From contig NZ_JAUSWX010000001.1 of the NCBI RefSeq assembly GCF_030815405.1, positions 1,550,001 through 1,614,000 on the forward strand: a stretch of DNA of 64,000 nt, given 5' to 3'. Source of the DNA: Agromyces albus. GTDB taxonomy: Bacteria; Actinomycetota; Actinomycetes; Actinomycetales; Microbacteriaceae. Of the stretch, positions 15,921-24,683 are shown piece after piece (position 1 is the first letter of the stretch; the number at the start of each line of letters is the position of its first letter). The notes below the pieces were generated by a model, which saw only the letters and a list, made by a program, of their open reading frames with translations, did no database searches and had not been told where the DNA came from. Made by a program: the position numbers and the translations under genes.

Positions 15921-16990
15921 CAGAGGCTCCGCGCTTCGAGCGATTCCGGCTGCCGCTCGGGCGACGTGGTGGTGGCCGTCGCGGTGACGTGCTGGGCGGG
16001 TGCGGACCGATCGAGTCCAGGAGGATCCCCGGCGCCGCTCTGGGTGGTGGGGAGCTGGTCGAGTATCGCGGCGGCGGTTCGTCGCACACGCTCACCGGTC
16101 TCCTGAACCACCTCGATCGGCTCCTTCGCGTGCACCGAGTTCGCCCATGACGACACGTACGGGATCGTGTAGTCGCTCGTGTCCATCCCGTGCGCGGCGC
16201 CGATCATCAACGCGACCGACTCTGCCTCGACCTCGCCGATCCCGCGATGCGAGGAGGCGTCGCTTTCGGGCTCGTGCATCCGGATGTGCGCGAGCTCGTG
16301 CGCCAAGGTCTTCACGCGGGCAGCGGTATCCATGTTGCCGCGCACCATGACCGCGCGCGCACCGAAATCAGTGACGCCGTTCGCCCCGCGCAGCTCCGAG
16401 ACATTCGTCACCATCGACAGGCTGAAGCCCTCGTCGCGAGCGATCGCGGCGAGCCCATCCCAGAGTCCCGGCGGAGCCTCGCCGTGGAGCAGGCTCGGCC
16501 GCGGCAGTTCGGGGATTGGACTGCCGTCGGTCTGCGAGACATCCCACACGTATGCCGGCCGTACTCCCACCATTCGCGGGCGTACGATCTCGCCGGCACG
16601 CGGGCGCTCGCTCCGCTCGAGCCGGCGCCACGAGTCCGCATCCATTGGCGACGAGGTTGCGAACCGCGCGGTGAGCGGCGCGATGATCATGTACCCGCGC
16701 TGTCCGGCGATTACTCGGCGGCCGAGTGTCTGCCACTGCTTGAAGCCGGCGACGTACGTCGGCATTGGGTCGGGGACGCGTCCCTGCCGGTAGGCGGCCT
16801 CGTGCTGCCACCAGATCAGCAGTGTGTTGTTGAAGGATCGCGTGCGGAATCGGGCGGCGAACTCGAGGGCGCGCTTCCACTCGTCGCCGGTGACCAGCGT
16901 CTCGACGGACGCGACGAGGTGCTCGTGCAGCTCGACGAGCTTCGCTTCGCGGTCGTGATGCGGTTGCGGTTTCGTCGACACGGCGACCAC
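15920..16990 (-). CDS. ArdC-like ssDNA-binding and zincin protein
   Basis: A 356-residue protein of the ArdC type: an N-terminal ssDNA-binding domain (HLVASVETLVTGDEWKRALE, FRTRSFNNTLLIWWQ, GFKQWQTLGRRVIAGQRG) followed by a metallopeptidase domain with TLAHELAHIRMHE, where HELAH is the zinc site, and a downstream conserved GIGEVEAESVALMI that supplies the third acidic ligand. ArdC proteins protect incoming single-stranded DNA and counter restriction during conjugation, which suits the first gene of the transfer operon. The start is taken as the GTG at 16990; a second GTG at 16981 is also possible. The promoter faces the palindrome array at 17157-17259, so it is probably controlled by the divergent XRE regulator. 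Confidence 0.87.
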   Translation of the reverse strand: MVAVSTKPQPHHDREAKLVELHEHLVASVETLVTGDEWKRALEFAARFRTRSFNNTLLIWWQHEAAYRQGRVPDPMPTYVAGFKQWQTLGRRVIAGQRGYMIIAPLTARFATSSPMDADSWRRLERSERPRAGEIVRPRMVGVRPAYVWDVSQTDGSPIPELPRPSLLHGEAPPGLWDGLAAIARDEGFSLSMVTNVSELRGANGVTDFGARAVMVRGNMDTAARVKTLAHELAHIRMHEPESDASSHRGIGEVEAESVALMIGAAHGMDTSDYTIPYVSSWANSVHAKEPIEVVQETGERVRRTAAAILDQLPTTQSGAGDPPGLDRSAPAQHVTATATTTSPERQPESLEARSL

Positions 16991-17156
16991 CCTTCGGAAC
17001 GACTACCCCGCGCGAGTGATGCGCGGCTGACGCATAGGTGTGCCCGGCTGCGCACGGTTGCTCCGAGCGCAGGTGAGCGGCATGGATGGCAGAGCCCGCG
17101 CGTGATCAACAGCACGGACACCGCGGGAGTTCTGAACTCGCTCGCGACCTCCCTCG

Positions 17157-17259
17157 TTGAGCATGCTCAAAGTGCAATTCACCTCGTTCATAGCACGCGA
17201 TTTGAGCATGCGCAACGCTTGCGTTGATCATGCCCAATGGATAGATTGAGCATGCCCAA
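17157..17259. promoter_or_regulatory. Array of four 14-bp palindromic operators
   Basis: Four copies of TTGAGCATGCTCAA lie between the divergent ArdC-like and XRE genes. Copy 1 at 17157-17170 is a perfect palindrome; copy 2 at 17202-17215 (TTGAGCATGCGCAA), copy 3 at 17224-17237 (TTGATCATGCCCAA) and copy 4 at 17246-17259 (TTGAGCATGCCCAA) have one or two changes. Copies 2, 3 and 4 are exactly 22 bp apart, two helical turns, and copy 1 is 45 bp before copy 2. This phasing places bound dimers on one DNA face. The adjacent XRE-type regulator is the natural binding partner, by inference. Confidence 0.85.
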
Positions 17260-17309
17260 CAACCGAACTCCGAGCGACACAGATCAGCGATACCAGACCT
17301 ATCCCGAGG

Positions 17310-17750
17310 GTGATGGTGATCCGAGACATGAACGAAGACGAGAGCAAAGCAGCCGCAGAGGACCTTGCGAAGCGCCTCAGGCTCCTCCTCGATGTCGCGA
17401 TCGCTGAATCGGGGTCGGAGCCCACGTACTCGCAGATCGCCGCGTACCTCGAAGAGCGCGGAACAAACCTGTCGCGATCCCGCTGGACGTATATGGTGAA
17501 CGGCCACCGATATGTCCAGGACCGCGCGTTGTTCGACGGGCTCGCCGCCTTCTTCGACGTCGACACCGAATTCCTTATGGGCGCTGAGGGTGCGACAGCT
17601 CCGGCGAGGGTGAGCGCACAGCTTGATCTCGTTCGCTCGATGCGCGCCGCTCGAGTGAAGTCGTACGCCGCTCGCACGCTCGGAGACATCTCGCCGAACG
17701 CGCTCCAGGCGATTAGCAGGTTCCTCGACGAGGAGATCACGAAGACGTAG
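17310..17750 (+). CDS. XRE/EspR-like helix-turn-helix regulator
   Basis: A regulator of about 140 residues, probably the switch of the ICE. The N-terminal half holds the DNA-binding helices: YSQIAAYLEERGTNLSRSRW, then TYMVNGHRYVQDRALFDGLA and AFFDVDTEFLMG, the layout of XRE-type HTH proteins such as mycobacterial EspR. The C-terminal 50 residues are helical (VSAQLDLVRSMRAARVKSYA) and could dimerise. The GAGGG at 17305 allows starts at ATG 17313, GTG 17316 or, less well placed, ATG 17328; the frame is open from GTG 17310. It is followed 65 bases later by an ImmA/IrrE protease gene, the usual partner that cleaves such regulators. The palindrome array lies immediately upstream. Confidence 0.82.
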   Translation: MMVIRDMNEDESKAAAEDLAKRLRLLLDVAIAESGSEPTYSQIAAYLEERGTNLSRSRWTYMVNGHRYVQDRALFDGLAAFFDVDTEFLMGAEGATAPARVSAQLDLVRSMRAARVKSYAARTLGDISPNALQAISRFLDEEITKT

Positions 17751-17815
17751 CCGGGGGCGCGAATGCGCCGAGGGCGATGGGAACCCTACAACCATCCCGA
17801 GGGAGGTGACGACCC

Positions 17816-18280
17816 GTGAACAGCCAGGCGGCCGTGTCAGCGGCATTCAGCGAACTCGCCCTGGGGGACGCCTTCACATTCGACGCGCTGGTCGGCGCCG
17901 TGCAGTCCCGGCGCGGGCGCCGCCTGCGGATTGTCGAACTCTCCGGACTCAGTGACCACGACGGGCTTTGCGCGATCTGGCTCAAGACCGATGCCGAGGA
18001 TCTGGTGCTCCACGCACACAGCGAATCGGCGCTGCATCGACAGCAGTTCGTGCTGCACGAGCTCGCGCACATGATCTTCGATCACGGTGAGGACGATGAT
18101 TCCGCGGAACCCGATTTCCTACTGCCAGACATCCCGCCCGGGATCCGGCAGCGCCTACTCCGGCGACAGGATCTGGACACCGCCGATGAGATTCTGGCGG
18201 AATCGCTCGCGGACCAGTTGGCCGCTGCGATCCGCGGGTCGGCGATGCACGAGTCGCGGTTCCTGGAGATCTTCGGGTGA
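17816..18280 (+). CDS. ImmA/IrrE family metallo-endopeptidase
   Basis: A 154-residue zinc protease with the active site QFVLHELAHMIFDHG at residues about 80-90 (HELAH plus the downstream His), preceded by the strand LVLHAHSESALHRQ and followed by a helical segment with the acidic ligand region (ADEILAESLADQLAAA). In ICEBs1 and related elements ImmA cleaves the XRE repressor after a signal, and this gene sits right behind an XRE gene. The GTG start at 17816 has a good GGGAGG ribosome binding site 8 bases upstream. Its TGA overlaps the GTG of the next gene. Derepression of the ICE is the likely role, inferred from context. Confidence 0.87.
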   Translation: MNSQAAVSAAFSELALGDAFTFDALVGAVQSRRGRRLRIVELSGLSDHDGLCAIWLKTDAEDLVLHAHSESALHRQQFVLHELAHMIFDHGEDDDSAEPDFLLPDIPPGIRQRLLRRQDLDTADEILAESLADQLAAAIRGSAMHESRFLEIFG

Positions 18281-19299
18281 TTCCGGTCCTCGTCTCCGCT
18301 CTGATGTGGCTGCTGCTTGCATGCCTGCTCATCCTGCGCCGGGGACGGGGGGAGCGCAGCATTACCTACGCAGCGCTCATCATCGCGATCGCGATGACCT
18401 TGAACATCGACTCGATCTATGTCGCGCTCGACGGACGTGTCGGCGGAGCCAACCTTGTGACCCTCCTCGCCGATCTCTCCCTCACGGTCGGCGTGTTCTT
18501 CCTCGGTCGCGGCGTCATGAAGGCATCCGATCACCAGCCGCGATCCGTACAGCTTGCACTCGGGACACCCGCGCTCGCGACCGCGCTGGTGTGTGCGATC
18601 GTCGCGTTCTTCCTCATCGATCGGGGCTCCACCACCACAACCTTCATGCTCGACCTCGGATATCAGTCGGCGGCAGCCGCCTACTCGATGATTCACTTCG
18701 CGTACTACGCGATCGTGCTCACGGCGATGGCAGTGCTCGCGGCCAGGCAGCTGCGAGTCAACCGGGGCGTCCAACTTCTGCCGCCTGCCTCGTTGGTCCT
18801 CGGTAGCGTCTTCGGCGTCGCGCTCACCGGCGTCGTCATCACGATGGATGTCGCGCACGTGGCCGGGAACCTCCACCTGATGGCTGCGGTCTCGGTCGCG
18901 TACGGCCCGCTGTACCTGCTCACGTTTATGTTCCTCTGCCTCGGGTTCGCCGGACAGCCGGTGGCCCGAAGCCTGCAGGCGCGGTCTCGCGAACGGACAA
19001 CGCGTACACTGACGCGCCAGCTCGAACCTCTGTGGGCTCGAGCAATCGCGGTGCGACCCGGTATCAGCCAAAGGGAGGATGCTTCATTCCACGCCGACGA
19101 CGGCGAAACAGTGCTGCATCGCAAGGTCGTCGAGATCCGCGACGCGACGATCGACACGCGGGTGGCGTTCGAAGTGAATGAGGTGGAGCGGGAGCTGGTG
19201 GAGCGGGCAGAACGGCATCTGCTCCCAGCCGGTCCGGGTGCTGCTGCATCGGCGGCACACGGGCACCCGCGTGTCGCGTGGGGGCACCAGAAGCGATGA
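18277..19299 (+). CDS. MAB_1171c-type putative multi-pass membrane protein
   Basis: A 340-residue protein with seven predicted membrane helices in its first 230 residues (for example PVLVSALMWLLLACLLIL, YAALIIAIAMTLNIDSI, ALATALVCAIVAFFLI, IHFAYYAIVLTAMAVLA, LVLGSVFGVALTGVVIT, VSVAYGPLYLLTFMFLCLGF) and a soluble C-terminal region beginning RERTTRTLTRQLEPLWARAI. Pairing with an XRE regulator and ImmA/IrrE protease is characteristic of this actinobacterial group, called MAB_1171c-like transporters without proof of transport. It may be the membrane sensor passing a signal to the protease. The gene overlaps both neighbours by four bases (GTGA and ATGA). Confidence 0.8.
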   Translation: MIPVLVSALMWLLLACLLILRRGRGERSITYAALIIAIAMTLNIDSIYVALDGRVGGANLVTLLADLSLTVGVFFLGRGVMKASDHQPRSVQLALGTPALATALVCAIVAFFLIDRGSTTTTFMLDLGYQSAAAAYSMIHFAYYAIVLTAMAVLAARQLRVNRGVQLLPPASLVLGSVFGVALTGVVITMDVAHVAGNLHLMAAVSVAYGPLYLLTFMFLCLGFAGQPVARSLQARSRERTTRTLTRQLEPLWARAIAVRPGISQREDASFHADDGETVLHRKVVEIRDATIDTRVAFEVNEVERELVERAERHLLPAGPGAAASAAHGHPRVAWGHQKR

Positions 19300-20441
19300 G
19301 AGCAGGGTGGGGAGTAGCGGGCGCAGTGGCCTCGGTCGGCGTCGCGCTCGGAGGCTTGGGCTTCGGTATCGCGAGGCGCCTCACCACTCCCGTGGGCGGT
19401 CGAAGGTACGACCTCACCATTCGTGGGGTGGATCACTCGGGGGAGCGGCCGATCGTTACGCTCGATCGCACGCCGCAAACAGCAGCGCCCGGTCGCTACT
19501 GCCTTCTGCTCGAGAACGGGGGCTGGGTTCAGCTGTCGAGCGAAGTCGAGGACCTCGGTCCGGGGCTCGTCGGCCGCGGCGTGTTGGGCGAGACCCGCGC
19601 GGGTCTGCATGTCGGCGAACGCGCGTCCTGGAGCGGGATCTACTTCTCGAGCCCGAAAGATGCCGGGCTCGAGGCTTCAGACGTCGCCATCCCGACGGAT
19701 GCCGGCCCGGCTCCCGCCTGGCTCATTCGCCCTCGAACTGGCTCTTCGACGACGTGGGCCATCCACATTCACGGTCTCGGAAGCGCCCGTGCCGGCACGC
19801 TCCGCGGCGTGCAGGTCGCCGCCGAGACCGGGCTCACGTCACTCGTGGTGACCCACCGGAATGACGGCGAGGGCCCGACAACTGGTTCAGGACGGTCGAC
19901 GCTCGGCGCCACCGAAGTCGACGACGTGCGGGCCGCCCTGCACTACGCGCTTGCACATGGCGCGAGACGAGTCATCCTCTTCGGATGGTCGATGGGCGCG
20001 GCCATTTCGCTGCAACTCGGCGCAGAGCCTGGGCTTCGCGGTATCGTCGCCGGGCTCGTTCTCGAATCGCCGGTGCTTGACTGGGTCTCGACGATCAAGG
20101 CGAACTGCGTGAGATCGGGATTGCCCGCGTGGACCGGCGCGCTCGCCGTGCCGTGGCTAGACAACCGGCAGCTGTCACGCATCACTGGTCTCAGCGCGAC
20201 CGTCGGGCTGCGCCGCTTCGATTGGATCACGCGTGCCGATGAACTCGCCGCCCCGACGCTCATCCTCCACGGATGCGCTGATACGTCCGCGTCGATCGGG
20301 GTAGCAGCGCGGCTCCGAGATCGCAGACCCGATCTCGTTCAGCTCGAGCGTTTTGATGCTGACCACACTATGACCTGGAACTCCGACCCCGAGCGTTGGC
20401 GGGCATCCGTGACTACCTTGCTGGATGAGCACGTCGGATAG
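19296..20441 (+). CDS. Alpha/beta hydrolase with N-terminal membrane anchor
   Basis: A 381-residue alpha/beta hydrolase. The N-terminus is hydrophobic (GVAGAVASVGVALGGLGFGI) and could anchor the enzyme. The catalytic serine is in ILFGWSMGAAISLQ (G-x-S-x-G), the aspartate probably in LILHGCADTSAS, and the histidine in RFDADHTMTWN. An oxyanion-type HIHGLGS loop precedes the nucleophile elbow. It is the fourth gene of the XRE-ImmA-membrane protein operon, with an ATGA overlap at 19296. Hydrolases appear behind MAB_1171c-type genes in related elements, but the substrate is unknown. No terminator was found directly after it. Confidence 0.82.
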   Translation: MRAGWGVAGAVASVGVALGGLGFGIARRLTTPVGGRRYDLTIRGVDHSGERPIVTLDRTPQTAAPGRYCLLLENGGWVQLSSEVEDLGPGLVGRGVLGETRAGLHVGERASWSGIYFSSPKDAGLEASDVAIPTDAGPAPAWLIRPRTGSSTTWAIHIHGLGSARAGTLRGVQVAAETGLTSLVVTHRNDGEGPTTGSGRSTLGATEVDDVRAALHYALAHGARRVILFGWSMGAAISLQLGAEPGLRGIVAGLVLESPVLDWVSTIKANCVRSGLPAWTGALAVPWLDNRQLSRITGLSATVGLRRFDWITRADELAAPTLILHGCADTSASIGVAARLRDRRPDLVQLERFDADHTMTWNSDPERWRASVTTLLDEHVG

Positions 20442-20917
20442 TGATCTGCCGCAGCCGGGGTTCGGTGCAGAACGGCTTGACACCGGCAGAGGAGGCCGCC
20501 CCGCTGCAACAACGTGGAAGAACGACCGGTGACGACCGTTGGTCTTGCTTCGAGTTCAAGTAGTTCAGGCGTTTGCAAATACCCGGGAGGCCGCCCGAAT
20601 TGACGCGGTGTCGAATTGGACACATCAATGAGTCCTTAGATCGGTGTTCCCCGAGAGCGAGGGCGCTCACCCGGCACCGGTGAGTGGATGTGCACCTGCC
20701 GCGAACGTCCCCATTTCGGTTGAGTTACATCTCCGCGCCGTCGCGATTTCGGAGTTTTATCGGCGTTCGAGTGTCAGCCTTAACCTGGGCCCGGCCACGA
20801 GTCAGCACAGAGGAATAGCGGTTCATGTGGCCCTCGAAAGCGGGGGTGGAGATTCGTGCCGAGTACGCGGCCACACGCCCGGCCGCCACTAGCCTTGTCG
20901 TCAGAGTGTGAGGTGGC
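20442..20917. other. Gene-free stretch between the regulator operon and cargo
   Basis: About 475 bases without a gene that I can support. Open frames on both strands are short and have no protein-like text. A GTGAGGTGG ribosome binding site for the next gene lies at the right end. GC content dips between 20600 and 20780 relative to the flanks, fitting a junction between modules. Confidence 0.5.
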
Positions 20918-21877
20918 ATGATGCAGGCACCGGCCGGTTGGTACGCGGACCCGTACGACCCGAAGACTTTTCGGTACTGGGACGGCGCGGCCTGGACCGG
21001 GCATGTCGCACCTCGACATGTTCCACAGCAACTGCAGATCGGCGAACGGCAAGCCGAACGGAACGACCAGAAGGAAGCGGCCGCACTCGCGAAGGTTGCG
21101 AAACGTGATGAGAAAGCGGCTTCCAGGACCGCTGCCGTGGAAGCGCGCCAACAGCAAGTGAGTGAGTGGCAGGCTGCCCAGGAAGCGGCGAAGGCCCAGA
21201 AGCAAGCCTATGCCAACGCAGCCAAAGCCCAGAGGCAGGCGGAGCTTGAGGCAACTGAAGAGTCCGCCCTTGCGTACTGGGCCGATGTGAGGTTCGTCGG
21301 CGAGAAGGTCTCCGCGAAAGCAAAGCAAACTATTCGGGCGCACGGTCAGGAGTCCGAGCAGCCCTGGCTGATGGTGGGAAGTGGAACCGCCGGCGTCCTC
21401 GCAGCATTCCATGATCGCGTGATGATCGTCAAAACCGGAACGATGACTTCCTTCATGGCCGGTGCGTTCCTCGGCGGACGTATTACTACATTTCCTCTCG
21501 TTGACATCACGTCGATCGAGTTCAACGGTCAATGGCTCACTGGCGTGCTCGAGATCTTGACCCCGAGTTACCAAGGGACCGCGAATAAGGACTACTGGCG
21601 AGGTACGAACCGCAGTCGAAATGCGGACTCCAATGACCCTTGGACGCTTTCGAACACCCTTCCGCTGTTGAAGGTGGTTTACCAGCAGGCGTTGCCGGAA
21701 ATCAACGAGCTTCGTAAGCGAATTGTCGAGTCGAAGAAGACACAAGTCATCGTTCAAAGCACGCGAAGCGTCTCGGTCGCTGATGAGTTGCGGAAGCTCG
21801 CTGAACTCCACCGGGAAGGCATCCTCGACGACGCCGAGTACGCAACGGCGAAGGGCAACCTCATTGCTGGCGGTTGA
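20918..21877 (+). CDS. DUF2510 - coiled coil - PH-like - SHOCT protein
   Basis: A 319-residue actinobacterial protein of unknown role. Residues 4-28 are a DUF2510 domain (PAGWYADPYDPKTFRYWDGA with the terminal WTGH), residues about 40-110 a charged Ala/Gln/Glu coiled coil (EARQQQVSEWQAAQEAAKAQ), residues about 150-215 a bacterial PH-like domain (GVLAAFHDRVMIVKTGTMTS; LVDITSIEFNGQWLTGVLEI), and the last 25 residues a SHOCT motif (LRKLAELHREGILDDAEYAT). Proteins of this layout are thought to act at membranes or as oligomeric adaptors. The first ATG at 20918 has a good ribosome binding site. It stands alone, and dispersed repeat copy A follows 270 bases downstream. Confidence 0.83.
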   Translation: MMQAPAGWYADPYDPKTFRYWDGAAWTGHVAPRHVPQQLQIGERQAERNDQKEAAALAKVAKRDEKAASRTAAVEARQQQVSEWQAAQEAAKAQKQAYANAAKAQRQAELEATEESALAYWADVRFVGEKVSAKAKQTIRAHGQESEQPWLMVGSGTAGVLAAFHDRVMIVKTGTMTSFMAGAFLGGRITTFPLVDITSIEFNGQWLTGVLEILTPSYQGTANKDYWRGTNRSRNADSNDPWTLSNTLPLLKVVYQQALPEINELRKRIVESKKTQVIVQSTRSVSVADELRKLAELHREGILDDAEYATAKGNLIAGG

Positions 21878-22147
21878 ACCGCTCCGCTCGCCAACATCCC
21901 CGGGCCTATTGGCGCGGCTGCACGCTTGCGATCGCGCCACACCAGGTACGGCCAACCAACGACAGCGGAGATCACGATCCGGGACCTAGATCGAACCGTG
22001 CAGGACATCCGCCGTGACGTGAGGGCAGACCGTGCTTGCGCCCGTAAGCCGGTCCCCCACCGGGACGCTGGATGAGGCACTGAACTCTTCGGCAGGCCCG
22101 GTACATCGTGATTGCCGGGAGTTCTAAACGCCATGAAAGCGGGGGAA

Positions 22148-22195
22148 GAGCTTTGTGGAAATCCGATTAAGCAACTTCACCATCAGTAAATCCAC
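22148..22195 (+). repeat. Dispersed repeat, copy A
   Basis: Begins GAGCTTTGTGGAAATCCGAT and continues with TAAG, ACTTCACCATCAGTAAATCC. Related copies are at 26949-26996 and 28957-29004 in the same orientation. The common pattern is GAGCTTTGTRGAAA, then CGRTTA, then ACTTCACCATYAG. It lies between the DUF2510 gene and the truncated IS copy. Confidence 0.75.
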
Positions 22196-22260
22196 AACCT
22201 GCAGGATTTGCACCGTTTCCAAGCGCTCCCCCGTCTCTGAACGGTTAGCAACGCGACTTA

Positions 22261-22735
22261 GAGCTCGTTTCAGAATGGCTGGTCGGGCAGTTTGCGCCAG
22301 CAGATGATGGCGCAGGCGAGGTGCATGAGGCCCAGGTGGAGGTCGGCGCGGCGTTCGTAGCGGGTGCGGAGGCGTTTGAACTGGTGCAGCCAGGCGAAGC
22401 CGCGTTCGACGACCCACCGCTTCTTGCCGAGTCCCGAGCCGTGGGCGGTGCCCCGGCGGGCGATCTTGGGGGTGATGCCCCGGGCGCGCAGCTGGCGTCG
22501 GTAGACGTCGTAGTCGTAGCCGCGGTCGGCGTAGAGCCGTCTGGGCTTGCGCCGGGGCCGGCCGACCACGCCGCGGATCTGGGGCAGGGAGTTGACCAGC
22601 GGCAGCAGCTGGGTGACGTCGTGCCGGTTCCCGCCGGTCAGGGACACCTGCAGCGGGGTGCCGTTCGCATCGACGATCAGGTGGTGCTTGGAGCCAGGGC
22701 GAGCGCGGTCGACCGGCGACGGGCCGACGTGATCG
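22261..22735 (-). mobile_element. Truncated IS5-family element, 3' part (copy 1)
   Basis: About 475 bases identical, except for one base I found (T/C near 22591), to 26038-26513 in the complete element. The terminal repeat GAGCTCGTTTCAGAATG starts it at 22261. It encodes the C-terminal half of the DDE transposase, including SKHHLIVDANGTPLQVSLTG with GNRHDV, RRLYADRGYDYDVYRRQLRA and RWVVERGFAWLHQFKRLRTR, stop at 22270. Homology ends abruptly just before the poly-G slip site, so the 5' half and the other terminal repeat are gone. The GH5 gene's terminator starts only 40 bases further on, so the deletion or insertion joint lies between them. Confidence 0.9.
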
Positions 22736-22774
22736 CCTCGCCATGGCACGCGGCAAATAACGACAGTCCACGAC

Positions 22775-22816
22775 AGCAAAGCGGCGTGGGCACTTGGGTG
22801 CCTACGCCGCTTTGCT
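22775..22816 (-). terminator. Strong hairpin terminator of the GH5 gene
   Basis: A 19-bp stem (AGCAAAGCGGCG arm 22775-22793, matching arm 22798-22816 with one mismatch) with a TTGG loop lies 9 bases downstream of the GH5 stop codon. No long T tract follows, as is common in high-GC actinobacteria. It would stop transcription from the glucanase gene into the IS remnant. Confidence 0.85.
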
Positions 22817-22825
22817 GGTTGCCGC

Positions 22826-24583
22826 CTAGGCGGAGGTTCCGGTCACGGTCGTGCCGGTCTTGGTGATCGTGTAGTCGATCGTGCCGCCGCCCCAGAAGTG
22901 GAACGTGAGGGTGACGGGCTCGTCGTCCCTGACCTCGTTGAAGAAGTCAGGGGTGAGGCTGATCGTGCCCGCATCGTAGTCGGGCCGGTAGGTCCACCAG
23001 AACTCCTTGAAGGCGGTCCACGTGTGGGGCCCGGCGTTGGTGCCGTCGGCGTACTTGGCCTCCATCGTGGAAAGCTCGTCGCCGTTGAACTCGGTCGGGA
23101 TCGCGAAGCACGAGGAGTTGCAGGCCTCCCACTGGGACCAAGGTGCGGTGTCCGTGGTCCCGGTGAGGTCGGAGATCTGCGGCGTGTCGTAGGTGATGAC
23201 GTGGATCTGCCACGGCACACCGTCCGAGAAGCGGGCCTCGATCGTGCTGTTCACGCCGTACGCGCGGTCGCCGGAGAGGCGGGTGAGCGTGGCGGCGGTG
23301 AGGGTCAGCGTGTCGCCCTCGACCGTGTAGTCGGTGCCCTCGGCCAACTCCGTGTCCCCGTCCCACAGGCCCTCGAACTCGAGGCCGTTGCGGTTGAGGG
23401 TGAGCGACTCGTCCGCGATTGTCCCGGCCTTCTCGAGGTAGATCGAGTCGAACGAGGCGGTGCCCGAACGCGTCGTCAGGCCCGAGTCCATGTACGAGTG
23501 GAGGTACGGGTCGCGCCATTCGAGCGTGTGGCGGTTGAGGTAGGAGCCGGCGTCCCACAGCATCAAGGTCAGGTGCTGGTCCCGGGCCTGGTACATGATG
23601 TCTTCGAAGAGCTTCAGGAGCTCGCCGTACTGCTGGGACTGGGGGGCGCCAGGGCGCGTGTAGTCGTAGCCGAGGACGCCCCATTCCCCGACGATGACCG
23701 GGATGCCGTTGTCGACGAAGGTGTCGTTCACGCGCTGGAAGGTGTCCTCGAGGTCCTGCTGGGTCCTCTCGTCGTAGGTGGTGAACCCGGCGACGTTGAC
23801 GCTGAAGGGCCAGAACCCGTAGAAGTGGACCGTGGCGGCGATCATCGGGTCGTCAAGCGAATCGATGGTGGCCTTGAGCGCGTCCAGGTGCGGCTGCTCG
23901 GAGTTGGTGACCCACGTCGGCATCACCAGGAGCCGGTCCGCGTTGTTCCCGCCGGTGCCGCGGACGGCCTCGTAGAAGGCGACGTTGAGCTCGGCGGTGA
24001 GGGCGTCCTTGTTGGCCTCGTCGGTGGGGAACTGCGGTTCGTTGATGCTCTCGAACGACAGCTCTGACGGGTGGTCCTTGAACCGCTCGGCGATCTGGGT
24101 CCACATCGAGTCGAACTTCGCCAACACGTTCTCGCGGTCGTCCGGCAGCGCCTTGGTCCACATCTGGTCGTGCTGGTTGACCATCACTTGGAGGTCGTTC
24201 GCGATCGCCCAGTCGACGACCTGCTCGACGCGGTCGAGCCAGGCCGGGTCGATCGTGTAGTCCGGCCCCGGGCCGGTGTGCTCGTCCCAGGACACCGGAA
24301 GGCGGATCGACTTGTAGCCGTTGGCCTTGATGGTCTGGAGGAGCTCCTCGGTGATCATCGGGTTGCCCCAGGCGGTCTCACCGCCCAGCGCGTCGAGGGT
24401 GTTGCCGACGTTCCAGCCCGGCTGCATGGCCGCGACCTGCTCCATGGCCGTGACCGCGTGGTCCGGCGGGGCCGAACGGCGCTCGGGTGTCGTCTGCGCG
24501 CCGGCGGGGCCGGCCAGGCTCACCGACAGTGCCAGCCCGGCCGCCAGGGCGGCGGCGAGCTTCTTCCAGGGGGGTCTCTTCAC
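22826..24583 (-). CDS. Secreted GH5 glucanase with Ig-like and CBM46-like modules
   Basis: A 585-residue secreted endo-beta-glucanase. The GTG at 24583 behind AGAAGG gives a classic signal peptide (KLAAALAAGLALSVSLAGPA, cleavage near AGAQ, residue 30). The GH5 barrel spans about 45-370 with PGWNVGNTLDALGG, SIRLPVSWDEH, acid/base Glu182 in FESINEPQF and nucleophile Glu300 in VIVGEWGVLGYD, most like subfamily 4. A beta-sandwich X2/Ig-like domain follows (SLTLNRNGLEFEGLWDGDTE), then a C-terminal domain (AFKEFWWTYRPDYDAGTISL; DEPVTLTFHFWGGGTIDY) resembling CBM46, as in the Bacillus enzyme Cel5B. Likely substrates are cellulose, beta-glucan or xyloglucan. It sits between two IS5 copies and an operator-like palindrome lies upstream. 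Confidence 0.9.
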   Translation of the reverse strand: MKRPPWKKLAAALAAGLALSVSLAGPAGAQTTPERRSAPPDHAVTAMEQVAAMQPGWNVGNTLDALGGETAWGNPMITEELLQTIKANGYKSIRLPVSWDEHTGPGPDYTIDPAWLDRVEQVVDWAIANDLQVMVNQHDQMWTKALPDDRENVLAKFDSMWTQIAERFKDHPSELSFESINEPQFPTDEANKDALTAELNVAFYEAVRGTGGNNADRLLVMPTWVTNSEQPHLDALKATIDSLDDPMIAATVHFYGFWPFSVNVAGFTTYDERTQQDLEDTFQRVNDTFVDNGIPVIVGEWGVLGYDYTRPGAPQSQQYGELLKLFEDIMYQARDQHLTLMLWDAGSYLNRHTLEWRDPYLHSYMDSGLTTRSGTASFDSIYLEKAGTIADESLTLNRNGLEFEGLWDGDTELAEGTDYTVEGDTLTLTAATLTRLSGDRAYGVNSTIEARFSDGVPWQIHVITYDTPQISDLTGTTDTAPWSQWEACNSSCFAIPTEFNGDELSTMEAKYADGTNAGPHTWTAFKEFWWTYRPDYDAGTISLTPDFFNEVRDDEPVTLTFHFWGGGTIDYTITKTGTTVTGTSA

Positions 24584-24669
24584 GGTATGCCCTTCTTCGC
24601 GCACATATGGCGCTCGAAAAGGGGTGGTTGGCTCCCCGTCGAGCGCGCCTTTGGGTGATCAGCGCGTCG

Positions 24670-24683
24670 TTGAAGCGCTTCGA
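24670..24683 (-). promoter_or_regulatory. LacI-type operator-like palindrome upstream of GH5
   Basis: TTGAAGCGCTTCGA with a perfect GAAGCGCTTC core lies 87 bases upstream of the GH5 start. It resembles operators of LacI-family sugar regulators, for example the CebR site with its central AGCGCT that controls cellulase genes in actinobacteria. No LacI-family gene is in the window, so the regulator would act in trans. A second palindrome-like CTTAAGCGCTTCGAG occurs at about 26926-26940 outside any promoter I can identify. Confidence 0.6.
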
